Source: Alkalinema sp. FACHB-956 (GTDB lineage Bacteria > Cyanobacteriota > Cyanobacteriia > Leptolyngbyales > Leptolyngbyaceae). From it: a stretch of 64,000 nt of DNA. Shown one piece after another: positions 8,572 to 16,383 of the stretch (its first letter is position 1; each line of letters opens with the position of its first letter). A program made the position numbers and the translations under genes. The DNA lies in assembly GCF_014697025.1 (NCBI RefSeq), contig NZ_JACJRC010000003.1:1-64000 (forward strand). Reading direction: 5' to 3'. The notes under the pieces are model-generated. The model did no database searches and was not told the origin of the DNA. It was given only the letters and a program-made list of their open reading frames with translations.

Positions 8572-10010
8572 TCACCCTCAGAAAAATTAAGGGTATTGAA
8601 AAGAACGTGGGCTTTCTGGTGAAATGCGATCGCTTTCTGGTAACGTCCCAAAAATTGATGCAAGCACCCCAGACTTGTCCAAGCCCAGCCGAGCTTTTTA
8701 GTTTCGGCATCATCGGCAGCAACCCATTCGGAGGTCAATCGTTCATACAACGGTAACAACAATTGCCATTGCCCCGCCAGATCTAGCGAGTTAAAGCATC
8801 GATCGATGAACTCATCAGCCCGTCCATACTGCCCCAACTCACAGGCATGGTAAAAATTTTCCAACTCTTCTCGACAACTCTCGATCGTTCCATCCCAGTC
8901 CTGATAATGCGCTGAGTAGTAGGCGATCGCCGCTTCGTGAGCTACTGCTGTGATCTCCTCCGTCAACCGCGATCGGACAAACTGCTCCACCAACGGATGC
9001 AAAACAAACCGCTCATCCTGCCGCAACAGCAACCCCTGAGACTCCAACTCCGCCAACTCCGCCTCTGTCGCCTCCGATCGCATTGCCTGGGCCATTTCCA
9101 CATCGATCGGCAACCGATACACCGACACCTTCAGCAACAACGCCTGCAACTCGATCGGCAACGCTTCAAAAATCACATCAAAGATTGCTGAAACACTCGC
9201 TTCCGGATCGCCTTGATAATTTGCAAACAACTTGCTAAAGAAATCGATCGCCCGTTCATCCACCCGCGCTCCATAGGTTTCCGTTGTCCAAGCCGCCGCC
9301 AACTTCAACAACAACGGATGCCCCTCCGCCAACGCCACCAACCGCAATCGAGCCTCTCCCGTCACCCCCTCCCGATCGAAAAACGCCAGCCCCTCTTCCT
9401 CCGTCAAGCCCCCTAATGCGATCGTCTCACTCGCTGGCAGCGGCGATCGGCTCGTCACCAACACCGCACTCCGCCGACCCTGCGCCGCCCACTTCCGCAA
9501 AAACTGCTCATACCAATCCCAATCCGCCTGCACCAGTCCCGCCTCCGCCTGATCGATCACAATCAACATCCGCGCCCCACCATTCGGGTCATCCAGCAGC
9601 AGCAGCAAATCCCGCAACAACGACGCCTCAGTCGCCTGGGGATCCCATACCGGACGCCTCAACTCCTGCAACACAAACCGCGCAAACCGATCGAACGACA
9701 GCGATTGCCGAAAACTCACCCACACCCGCTTCTCAAACCCAGCCCGCTCATACCCGCGGTAGCCCCACGCCGCCAACGAAGACTTACCAAAGCCGCCCTG
9801 CGCCACAATCTGCGTCACCGGAACCCGCATCAAACAATCCGTCAACTGTGCTTGATAGTCCGCCCGATCGACCCAATAGCGCTCATAATTGGGTGGATTC
9901 TCCCCCACCCCCGACACATCAATAGGATGGAATGAATTCGGAGCAATCGAAATACCACCCTTGGGATCATTGATAATGATTTGGTCTCGTCCAGCGTTAT
10001 GGTACGTCAT
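8439..10010 (-). CDS. STAND/NB-ARC (NLR-like) ATPase with N-terminal GRDQI motif, truncated by frameshift
   Basis: 523 residues as read. Residues 3-20 hold NAGRDQIIINDPKGGISI, which mirrors the C-terminal motif of the upstream small protein. A P-loop follows (QGGFGKSS, residues 71-78), then Walker B (MLIVIDQAEA, around 148-157), a sensor-like VLVTSR and a GHPLLLKLA helix. This is the NB-ARC order of STAND signalling ATPases. Winged-helix-like and helical regions come next, then two TPRs. The frame is lost at about 8520, leaving 30 odd residues before the stop, so most TPR sensor units and the membrane anchor are cut off. STAND proteins act as switches that oligomerise on ligand binding. No Shine-Dalgarno is visible. 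The small gene upstream ends 122 bases earlier. Confidence 0.88.
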   Translation of the reverse strand: MTYHNAGRDQIIINDPKGGISIAPNSFHPIDVSGVGENPPNYERYWVDRADYQAQLTDCLMRVPVTQIVAQGGFGKSSLAAWGYRGYERAGFEKRVWVSFRQSLSFDRFARFVLQELRRPVWDPQATEASLLRDLLLLLDDPNGGARMLIVIDQAEAGLVQADWDWYEQFLRKWAAQGRRSAVLVTSRSPLPASETIALGGLTEEEGLAFFDREGVTGEARLRLVALAEGHPLLLKLAAAWTTETYGARVDERAIDFFSKLFANYQGDPEASVSAIFDVIFEALPIELQALLLKVSVYRLPIDVEMAQAMRSEATEAELAELESQGLLLRQDERFVLHPLVEQFVRSRLTEEITAVAHEAAIAYYSAHYQDWDGTIESCREELENFYHACELGQYGRADEFIDRCFNSLDLAGQWQLLLPLYERLTSEWVAADDAETKKLGWAWTSLGCLHQFLGRYQKAIAFHQKAHVLFNTLNFSEGEAASLGNLGAAYNALGQYNGRSNFSNNLWKLHAISATATARQTP

Positions 10011-10132
10011 GATTGGAATTCAGCATCGATTCCGTTGACACAGGCAAGACCTTGCAGGACTTCCAGCCCAACTATACCTTTAGTCCTGAAAAGCCTACAT
10101 CTGTTAGCACAAAATTTATTCGCGTCTCAGCA

Positions 10133-10522
10133 TCATGAACCACCAATCTTCAAATCTCCAGTCGGCTGATTGATCACAATTTGATCTCGCCCGTAGTTGG
10201 TATAGTTCGATTGACTTTGCGACTGGTTTTGAATTTGGATGATCTGCTGCGCCAGCCCTTGCAACGCTTGCTGGAACTCCTCATCCTCCACAAACTCCGC
10301 CTCCAACACCGTCTCCACCTGTTTCAGTGCCGCCGGAGCCTCGCCCTTTTCCGCCGCGATCGTCGCCAAATTCTCCGCGGTCTTCTTCCGTCCCGCAAAC
10401 CGCGCCGCGATCGACTCCCATAACCGTTCGATCAACTTCTCCGCCGCCTTGCCCGCCGCACCCTCCGCAAACTTCTGCGCCGCCAACCCGAGAATTACTG
10501 CCGCCGTAATGGGTTCCGTCAT
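10133..10522 (-). CDS. Small helical effector-like protein with C-terminal GRDQIVIN motif
   Basis: 129 residues, not confidently assigned to a family. It starts with a small-residue-rich hydrophobic helix (MTEPITAAVILGLAAQKFAE). Amphipathic helices (residues 25-95) and a Gln/Ser linker (95-106) follow, and it ends with NYGRDQIVINQPTGDLKI (109-126). About half the positions of this tail match the N-terminus of the STAND ATPase encoded next. The layout resembles bacterial Bell-type cell-death effectors with a C-terminal amyloid signalling motif; this is inference from architecture. The start at 10522 is supported by AGGAG nine bases upstream; in-frame starts to 10660 exist but lack this site. 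It is probably co-transcribed with the ATPase. Confidence 0.75.
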   Translation of the reverse strand: MTEPITAAVILGLAAQKFAEGAAGKAAEKLIERLWESIAARFAGRKKTAENLATIAAEKGEAPAALKQVETVLEAEFVEDEEFQQALQGLAQQIIQIQNQSQSQSNYTNYGRDQIVINQPTGDLKIGGS

Positions 10523-10672
10523 CGCGATTTCTCCTACCAGAGACTTTACCAACTCCATTATGGCAACTTCACCCAAAAACCGACCCATTCCGCAAACCCA
10601 ATCAGTCCAGAAGCCTCGATCGTCAGCAAGTGAGTTTTTAAGTGAGTTTTTATAGGTCAATCGCGCGGATTC

Positions 10673-10794
10673 GATCCCCCTAAATCCCCCTTAATAAGGG
10701 GGAATTTGAGTTAATTAAGCAAAAAGTAGAAATATAGCAACTTTTCTCCTATTTCCTCCGGTTCCCCCTTTATTAAGGGGGGCTAGGGGGGATC
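10673..10794. mobile_element. Palindromic MITE-like element
   Basis: Two arms of about 32 bases face each other. Bases 10673-10703 read GATCCCCCTAAATCCCCC then TTAATAAGGGGGA. Bases 10763-10794 are nearly its reverse complement, ending GGCTAGGGGGGATC. The roughly 58-base centre is AT-rich and non-coding. Similar CCCCCTTAATAAGGGGG palindromes are scattered through many cyanobacterial genomes. No transposase is encoded here. Confidence 0.7.
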
Positions 10795-10815
10795 TACAAC
10801 CTTTGGGAAAACCGA

Positions 10816-11040
10816 TCAATCTAATTGGCTAGCCCGATCGCGCTGCATGATGCTCACGTATTGCCAATCAGAACCGGGAACGGGAACAGGAACACCCCAG
10901 CGAATACGATCGCTAAACCGAAGCACATGCAGTTGGTTAATCGTAGCGTGAACTTCTTCGCGGGTGCCGACAAGATAAAATTGCAACGGTTTGAATTCCG
11001 GATCGATCGCGCGATCGGAATTACCAAAGTTAATCACCAT
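10816..11040 (-). CDS. Conserved small cyanobacterial protein of unknown function
   Basis: 74 residues with the pattern FYLVGTREEVHATINQLHVL followed by a Trp-Gly-Pro-rich segment and a basic tail (SIMQRDRASQ). It resembles a family of 70-75-residue cyanobacterial proteins of unknown function (recalled, not searched). GGAG nine bases before ATG 11040 supports the start. A hairpin with a T-rich tail stands 50-80 bases upstream on the same strand and may attenuate it. Confidence 0.7.
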   Translation of the reverse strand: MVINFGNSDRAIDPEFKPLQFYLVGTREEVHATINQLHVLRFSDRIRWGVPVPVPGSDWQYVSIMQRDRASQLD

Positions 11041-11088
11041 GGGGATTTCTCCAAATTGTTGAGACGGGAAGAAATCCCAAAAATTAAA

Positions 11089-11120
11089 GCCACCCTTTTG
11101 CGCAGGACAAGTAGGGTGGC
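11089..11120 (-). promoter_or_regulatory. Hairpin with T-rich 3' side upstream of the 74-residue gene
   Basis: GCCACCCT (11089-11096) pairs perfectly with AGGGTGGC (11113-11120). On the minus strand the stem is followed by TTTAATTTTT. It could terminate upstream minus-strand transcripts or act as a leader attenuator. No regulatory ligand is recognised. Confidence 0.45.
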
Positions 11121-11358
11121 CCGATCGAATGTTACAATCCGTGTCAGACCGCCTAGCTGCTATGACCAGCTTGGGGGTTTAGCTGCCCTCCGTTGTTCTC
11201 AGCAACGTTGGGTAGCGCCTTAATTTTCGGGAGCGTATACCAGCTGATCGAATCGGGAAGTTAAACACGGTTGTACTCAGCTGTGAGAAGCAAGCTTACG
11301 AGTAAAGGACTAGCCCTGTCAACCGTACTGAGATAGTTTGTAATTTTGGCTTAATAAA
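11121..11358. other. Gene-less stretch with short complementary segments
   Basis: No plausible coding frame. CGGTTG near 11268 can pair with CAACCG near 11320, and CAGCTG occurs twice. It may hold a structured RNA, but it does not match any RNA family I can recall (6S, tmRNA, RNase P and SRP RNA were considered). Confidence 0.3.
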
Positions 11359-11529
11359 TTAAAACCTGACACAGCCAGAACGATCGGCGCTAGAAGAAGA
11401 GATTCGATCGTTTTGAACAGCGGCAGGAACCGTAATTGTGCTGTAGGGGTTTTGAAGCAAGTCGAGGCGATCGATTTGATGGAGATAAAATAAAGGGGAT
11501 GTATTCGTAATAACTAGGCGATCAGGCAT
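11359..11529 (-). pseudogene. Remnant of a DUF3368 (PIN-like) toxin
   Basis: The 56-codon frame starts MPDRLVITNTSPLFYLHQID and continues RLDLLQNPYSTITVPAAVQ. It matches the first 40 residues of the intact toxin encoded at 12085 (VVINASPL, IIIPTTV). After that the similarity stops, and an unrelated tail runs to TAA. The acidic residues and C-terminal two-thirds needed for a PIN-type nuclease are missing. Its ATG overlaps the end of the antitoxin remnant, exactly as in the intact pair. Confidence 0.8.
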
Positions 11530-11641
11530 TTTGAATATCTTGTGCCAATTCGTCGGGATTGGCAGAAAAAGGCGAAACTTGACAGAGATCGAGGCGGTTC
11601 AGAAAGTCTACCCGTGAGATCCCTGCGAGTTTGGACAGTGC
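11522..11641 (-). pseudogene. Remnant of a UPF0175 antitoxin-like gene
   Basis: The last 39 codons of a UPF0175 protein survive (ALSKLAGISRVDFLNRLDLC, then QVSPFSANPDELAQDIQNA). They align with the C-terminus of the intact protein at 11841 (AEIAGLSRAEFITQLSRFQV). An in-frame stop stands directly upstream, so the N-terminal half is lost. It lies in opposite orientation to the intact module. Confidence 0.8.
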
Positions 11642-11840
11642 TCATTAAAAATGCTGGGACGATCGTGTCTCTTAATTATAAGTTTCCTGGAATGGTCGAT
11701 CGTTCCTCCAATCGCTCATTAGTTCCCCGCTAACTTCATCCGGTGATTGTTTGCTGCAAAAAGTCTTTTTCAAGTCTTAGAATCGCGATAGTCAAACCAT
11801 AATATCGACTCGATCGGGTTTAATCTTGAGGCACCCCACC

Positions 11841-12095
11841 ATGCATACCCTCTCCCTCCAAATTCCGGAAACCGCCTTCGCCGCCACCCGCAAAACCCCC
11901 GACGAATTCGCCCAAGCCCTCCGCCTAACCGCTGCCGTCAAATGGTACGAAATGGGAGAAATTTCCCAAGGCCAAGCAGCCGAAATCGCCGGACTCAGCC
12001 GCGCCGAATTCATCACCCAACTGAGCCGCTTCCAAGTTTCTCCCTTCCAATACACCCCTCAAGATCTCGCCGAGGAACTGGCAGATGCAAATTAG
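11841..12095 (+). CDS. UPF0175-family protein, probable antitoxin
   Basis: 84 residues. LRLTAAVKWYEMGEISQGQA followed by AEIAGLSRAEFITQLSRF is the UPF0175 signature, which includes a helix-turn-helix-like segment. Such proteins are usually paired with a DUF3368 PIN-like protein and are taken to be antitoxins. The stop codon overlaps the toxin ATG by 11 bases, indicating translational coupling. ATG 11841 is preferred; an in-frame TTG at 11826 exists. A degenerate second copy of the module lies just upstream in inverted orientation. Confidence 0.88.
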   Translation: MHTLSLQIPETAFAATRKTPDEFAQALRLTAAVKWYEMGEISQGQAAEIAGLSRAEFITQLSRFQVSPFQYTPQDLAEELADAN

Positions 12096-12576
12096 CCAAG
12101 TCGTTATCAATGCCTCTCCTTTAATCACACTCTTCAAAAGTCATCAAGCCCATCTCCTCCCTGCTCTTTTCCCAGACATTATTATTCCAACCACCGTTTG
12201 GACAGAAGTCATTCGGGCAGGCTCTGCTGACATCGCAGCGCAACAACTCCCCACAATGCCTTGGGCTACACCAACTCCCATTGACCTCGCTCCAGAAGTT
12301 CTAGCATGGGGCATTGATCCAGGTGAATCTGCTGTGCTCAGCTTTGCGTTACGCCATCCTACCTACCGTGCCGTGCTTGATGATGCCGCCGCTCGACGGT
12401 GTGCTCGTACTTTAGGGATTCGAGTGTTGGGCACTTGTGGCGTCTTGGTTCTAGCTAAACAGCGGGGCATCATTACTTCGGTTACCCCTGGAATTTCTGC
12501 ACTGCAAAGTGCAGGACTTTATTTGAGTGAAAGCTTAATCCAGCAAATCAAACTCCAAGCAGGAGAAGATCCCTAG
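12085..12576 (+). CDS. DUF3368-family PIN-like protein, probable toxin
   Basis: 163 residues. The N-terminus (SQVVINASPLITLFKSHQAH), a central GIDPGESAVLSFAL and AVLDDAAARRCART give the conserved acidic positions of DUF3368 proteins, which are PIN-domain-related nucleases. The family is linked to toxin-antitoxin modules, with RNA cleavage as the expected activity. The start overlaps the antitoxin gene. It appears full length. Confidence 0.87.
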   Translation: MQISQVVINASPLITLFKSHQAHLLPALFPDIIIPTTVWTEVIRAGSADIAAQQLPTMPWATPTPIDLAPEVLAWGIDPGESAVLSFALRHPTYRAVLDDAAARRCARTLGIRVLGTCGVLVLAKQRGIITSVTPGISALQSAGLYLSESLIQQIKLQAGEDP

Positions 12577-13011
12577 ACTCCCCAAAGTCACCTGATGCAC
12601 CAAATTTGTTAGGGAATCCAGACAACCTCCTCAGCCATCGGGCGGATTTTAGAAACCCTTTACAGATTCCTGTCAACCTGTCCCCCTTATTCCCTAAAAT
12701 AGTTGCGACACTCATGAAGAAATATGACCATCTCTGTCATACTGAATCATAAGTATGAATACCTACTCGTCTCTCTGGGCGAAGAATATTAGGTATTTGG
12801 CTGGGGCCTGTCAGAAGTGTCACGACATCACCAACCTACGCCAAATCGGTTCCATTTTCGGACAGGATTTCGGTCGTAACTGTTCGGTATGCTACTTTTG
12901 ATCGGAAAAAATCTGGTCACACCCTCTGTTTGACTCAAGTCCGACCCTAAAGTTCGACTCAAGTTCGACTTCGTGGATAGCCGTCGTTAAGCGTTAAGTA
13001 CCCAAAACATC
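12577..13011. other. Leader and promoter region of transketolase
   Basis: No coding frame stands out. Near 12930-12970 a short unit around GTTCGACTCAAGT recurs two to three times. The region must carry the promoter of the downstream gene, but no convincing -35/-10 pair or known riboswitch is seen. Confidence 0.4.
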
Positions 13012-15018
13012 ATGGTCGTTGCAACCCAATCTCTGGAAGAACTGTGTATTAATTCGATCCGCTTTTTGGCGATCGATGCGGTTGAAAAAGCAAAATCTGG
13101 TCACCCTGGATTGCCCATGGGTGCCGCTCCGATGGCTTTTACACTGTGGGATAAGTTCCTGAAGTTCAATCCCAAGAATCCTAGCTGGGTCAACCGCGAT
13201 CGTTTCGTCCTGTCCGCCGGTCACGGTTCCATGCTGCAATATGCGTTGCTGCACCTGTTTGGCTACGACAGCGTCTCGATCGAAGATATCAAACAGTTCC
13301 GTCAGTGGGGATCCAAGACCCCCGGTCACCCCGAAAACTTTGAAACCGCTGGGATTGAAGTCACCACCGGCCCCCTGGGTCAAGGGATTTGTAACGGCGT
13401 CGGCTTGGCCATGGCCGAAGCGCACCTGGCAGCAACCTACAACAAGCCCGACTGCACCCTGATCGACCACTACACCTACGTCATCCTGGGCGACGGTTGC
13501 AACATGGAAGGCGTCTCCGGCGAAGCTTGCTCCTTGGCAGGTCACCTGGGTCTGGGTAAACTGATCGCCCTCTACGACGACAACCACATCTCCATCGACG
13601 GCGACACCTCCGTTTCCTTCACCGAAGACGTAGGCAAGCGCTTTGAAGCTTACGGCTGGCAAGTTCTGGTTGTGCCCGATGGCGACACCAACCTCGACGC
13701 GATCGCCAAGGCCATCGAAGAAGCCAAAGCTTGCACCGACAAGCCGACCATGATCAAAGTCCGCACCACGATCGGCTTCGGCTCCCCCAACAAAGCCAAC
13801 ACCGCTGGCGTCCACGGGGCTGCCCTGGGTGGCGACGAAGTCAAACTGACCCGCGAAAACCTGGGTTGGAACTACGATCCGTTTGTCGTGCCCGAAGACG
13901 CTCGCGCCCACTTCAACAAGTCGATCGAGCGCGGTGCTGCGGCTGAAGCTGAATGGCAGAAAGTCTGGGAAAGCTACAAGAGCAGCTATCCCGAAGAAGC
14001 GGCGCAGTTCGATCGTCAGATCAACTACCGCCTGCCCGACGGTTGGGAAAAATGCCTGCCCACCTACACCCCCGAAGACAAACCCCTGGCCACCCGCCAA
14101 ACTTCGGAAAAAACCCTCAACGCGATCGCCAATGCAGTCCCCGAACTGATCGGCGGTTCCGCTGACCTGACCCACTCCAACCTGACCCAACTGAAGGGCT
14201 TTGCCGACTTCCAGAAGGGTTCCTACCACGGTCGTAACCTGCGCTTTGGCGTCCGGGAACACGGCATGGCAGCCATCTGTAACGGCATCTACCTGCACAA
14301 GACCGGCTTGATTCCCTACGGTGCAACCTTCCTGGTGTTCGTAGACTACATGCGCGGTGCTGTGCGTCTGTCCGCCCTGGCAGAAACCCAAGTTATCTAC
14401 GTCCTGACCCACGATTCGATCGCCCTGGGTGAAGACGGCCCCACCCACCAGCCCGTAGAAACCCTGGCGTCCCTGCGTGCCATCCCGAATCTGCTGACCT
14501 TCCGTCCGGCAGATGGCAACGAAACCTCTGGAGCCTACAAGGTGGCTGTGGAGCGTCGGACGACCTCTTCGGTCATGGCCATGTCCCGTCAAGCCCTGCC
14601 CCAACTGGCTGGCTCCAGCATCGAAGGCGTGGCACGCGGTGGCTACATCCTGTCTGACAGCGGCGACCTACCCGATATCATCCTGATCGCAACGGGTAGC
14701 GAAGTCAGCCTTTGTGTTGAAGCTGCCAACAAACTGCGCGGTGAAGGCCACAAGGTGCGTGTGATTTCCATGCCCTGTGTGGATCTGTTTGAAGAGCAAG
14801 ACGCTGCTTACCGCAATGCGATTCTGCCGAAGGAAACCAAGAAGCGCCTCGTCGTGGAAGCTGCTTCTAGCTTCGGTTGGCACAAGTACGCTGGGGACGA
14901 AGGCGACATCATCAGCATCGATCGCTTCGGGGTTTCGGCTCCCGGTGGCATCGCCATGGAGAAATTCGGCTTCACCGTGGACAACGTTTACAACCGTGCG
15001 AAGGCATTGCTCGCCTAG
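13012..15018 (+). CDS. tkt: Transketolase
   Basis: A 668-residue thiamine-diphosphate enzyme that moves two-carbon units between sugar phosphates in the Calvin cycle and pentose-phosphate pathway. It has the substrate-side motif [10 protein letters not shown], the ThDP motif [13 protein letters not shown] and further on DDNHISIDG, the central [18 protein letters not shown] block and a C-terminal SFGWHKYAG segment. The length is standard. Codon use is strongly C-ending, more so than in neighbouring genes, in keeping with high expression. A strong terminator follows about 90 bases after the stop. Confidence 0.97.
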   Translation: MVVATQSLEELCINSIRFLAIDAVEKAKSGHPGLPMGAAPMAFTLWDKFLKFNPKNPSWVNRDRFVLSAGHGSMLQYALLHLFGYDSVSIEDIKQFRQWGSKTPGHPENFETAGIEVTTGPLGQGICNGVGLAMAEAHLAATYNKPDCTLIDHYTYVILGDGCNMEGVSGEACSLAGHLGLGKLIALYDDNHISIDGDTSVSFTEDVGKRFEAYGWQVLVVPDGDTNLDAIAKAIEEAKACTDKPTMIKVRTTIGFGSPNKANTAGVHGAALGGDEVKLTRENLGWNYDPFVVPEDARAHFNKSIERGAAAEAEWQKVWESYKSSYPEEAAQFDRQINYRLPDGWEKCLPTYTPEDKPLATRQTSEKTLNAIANAVPELIGGSADLTHSNLTQLKGFADFQKGSYHGRNLRFGVREHGMAAICNGIYLHKTGLIPYGATFLVFVDYMRGAVRLSALAETQVIYVLTHDSIALGEDGPTHQPVETLASLRAIPNLLTFRPADGNETSGAYKVAVERRTTSSVMAMSRQALPQLAGSSIEGVARGGYILSDSGDLPDIILIATGSEVSLCVEAANKLRGEGHKVRVISMPCVDLFEEQDAAYRNAILPKETKKRLVVEAASSFGWHKYAGDEGDIISIDRFGVSAPGGIAMEKFGFTVDNVYNRAKALLA

Positions 15019-15107
15019 TTAACCAAACGCGAGTTCACCAAACACAAGTGAGCAAAATTTGAAACTGATCTAAAAAGGATATATCAGCCTAAAGATCATT
15101 CATTATA

Positions 15108-15134
15108 GGGGGAGGATTCCAACTCCCCCTTTTT
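15108..15134 (+). terminator. Rho-independent terminator after transketolase
   Basis: GGGGGAG (15108-15114) pairs with CTCCCCC (15123-15129) around an eight-base loop and is followed directly by TTTTT. Confidence 0.88.
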
Positions 15135-15257
15135 ACTATGAAAGCCAGCTTATAGAATGGAAGTGTAATTGTCGCAAAATCTCTGTCTGAGCATAAAGTT
15201 CTGTATCGTTTAAATATTCTATAAAGTTAGATGAATTATTTGCAGGAAGATAAAATC

Positions 15258-15536
15258 ATGAACCCCCTAAGCTCTTTCCTCTATGCCCAACCATCTTTTG
15301 TTGAAGGGATCGCTCGTCTTTTAGATATAGGCGGAACTCTTCAAGAGTACAATTCTTCATTAACTGATCATCAGGCTGATGAGCTTGCTTTAACTGCCGA
15401 TTGGAGAGTTATTGGAGAAGATTTAAACAACGCAATTGATGCCTACAAAACTGCTTACTCTCAAGTTTCAGATCAGCTCATTGAAGAGGCGCAAAAGGCT
15501 CTAATCATGGAGCAGTACTATCTTGATCAAGAATAA
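15258..15536 (+). CDS. Small hypothetical protein paired with a DUF2335 gene
   Basis: 92 residues, acidic, no motif recognised (MNPLSSFLYAQPSFVEGIAR start, LADEL-like helices, IEEAQKALIMEQYYLDQE end). It is predicted to be helical and soluble. I chose ATG 15258 because GGAAGA lies about nine bases before it; ATG 15231 would add nine residues. The DUF2335 gene starts 22 bases after the stop, so the two are likely one operon. Confidence 0.6.
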   Translation: MNPLSSFLYAQPSFVEGIARLLDIGGTLQEYNSSLTDHQADELALTADWRVIGEDLNNAIDAYKTAYSQVSDQLIEEAQKALIMEQYYLDQE

Positions 15537-15558
15537 CTCGGTTAGATAATAAAACCTT

Positions 15559-16083
15559 ATGATTAACGACCCTGCGCAAGTAGATTCAAGTGTTGAAGAT
15601 TCACAAGATAGTACTGCTGCTTCGGCACAAAAGATAGCGCCTTTGGATCCTGTGAAGGTTTCTCCGCAAAATAGGCCATCTAGAGAATCAATGGAAGTAT
15701 ATGGTTTTCAGGGGCCTTTACCTCCTCCTTCAATTCTTAAGGCGTATGACCTAGTAGAACCAGGATTAGCGAATCGAATTGTTTCTCTTGCAGAAAAGCA
15801 AGCCCATCACCGAATGAACCTGGAAAAAACTGTAATTACAGGGGATGATAAACGAGCTTGGGCGGGGCTGGTAGCTGGGTTTGTTCTTGCCTGTTTAGGG
15901 TTTGTAGGAAGTTATGACTTAATTCGCAATGGCAAGGAAGTTAGTGGCAGTATTTTAGGGGGAGGGGTCTTGGTTTCCCTTGTAGGTGTGTTTGTGTATG
16001 GTACAAATAAGCGTTCTGAAGAGAGAATAGAAAAACGCCGAGATTTATTGGGTAAGGATTCTCAAGTTCGGAGTGAAGATTGA
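15559..16083 (+). CDS. DUF2335-family membrane protein
   Basis: 174 residues. A Ser/Asp-rich N-terminus is followed by the family signature (GPLPPPSILKAYDLVEPGLA, then IVSLAEKQAHHR) and two transmembrane helices (about residues 95-115 and 130-148) joined by a short loop, with a charged tail. DUF2335 proteins are common in accessory regions and have no established role. The base composition is more AT-rich than the flanking transketolase, as for its partner gene. Confidence 0.78.
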   Translation: MINDPAQVDSSVEDSQDSTAASAQKIAPLDPVKVSPQNRPSRESMEVYGFQGPLPPPSILKAYDLVEPGLANRIVSLAEKQAHHRMNLEKTVITGDDKRAWAGLVAGFVLACLGFVGSYDLIRNGKEVSGSILGGGVLVSLVGVFVYGTNKRSEERIEKRRDLLGKDSQVRSED

Positions 16084-16383
16084 ACCCAATCTTCACTAAT
16101 TCTCATGGCGCAAGATTTGCAAAGAATAGATTTAGTGGATAGCCTTGCTTTAGCGACCGCATTAGATTGTGTTTAGAGTGGTAGTTCTATGGTATGAAGA
16201 TTTGAACTTTGATTATTTCAATCATGTTCAAAGTTACACAGAATTGGCTCATATATTTCGAAATGTAACGCTTCCTCTAGGGAAACGCTGTGCGATCGCA
16301 ACTCAGCAGATACACTGAAGAAGGTATGACTCCGTCCTTTAGACGGAATACCAAGCACCCAACAGACTGTCTTCGTCGTTTGA
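16084..16383. other. Spacer with a 5'-leader hairpin
   Basis: No supported gene. At 16323-16352 GGTAT and TCCGTC pair with GACGGA and ATACC around a CTTTA loop, 30 bases before the histidine-kinase start. It could mark the leader of that transcript. Confidence 0.35.

Noticed and set aside
9284-9925. Plus-strand Pro/Thr/Ser-rich open frame
   Set aside because: Antisense shadow of the STAND ATPase; composition is what the reverse complement of that GC-rich gene gives.
11140-11340. Possible 6S, SRP, RNase P or tmRNA gene
   Set aside because: The conserved cores of these RNAs that I can recall are not present; left as an unexplained stretch.
12994-14604. Long 536-codon minus-strand open frame
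   Set aside because: It lies wholly antisense to transketolase and is a by-product of that gene's strong codon bias; low-complexity Gly/Val/Phe-rich translation, no motifs.
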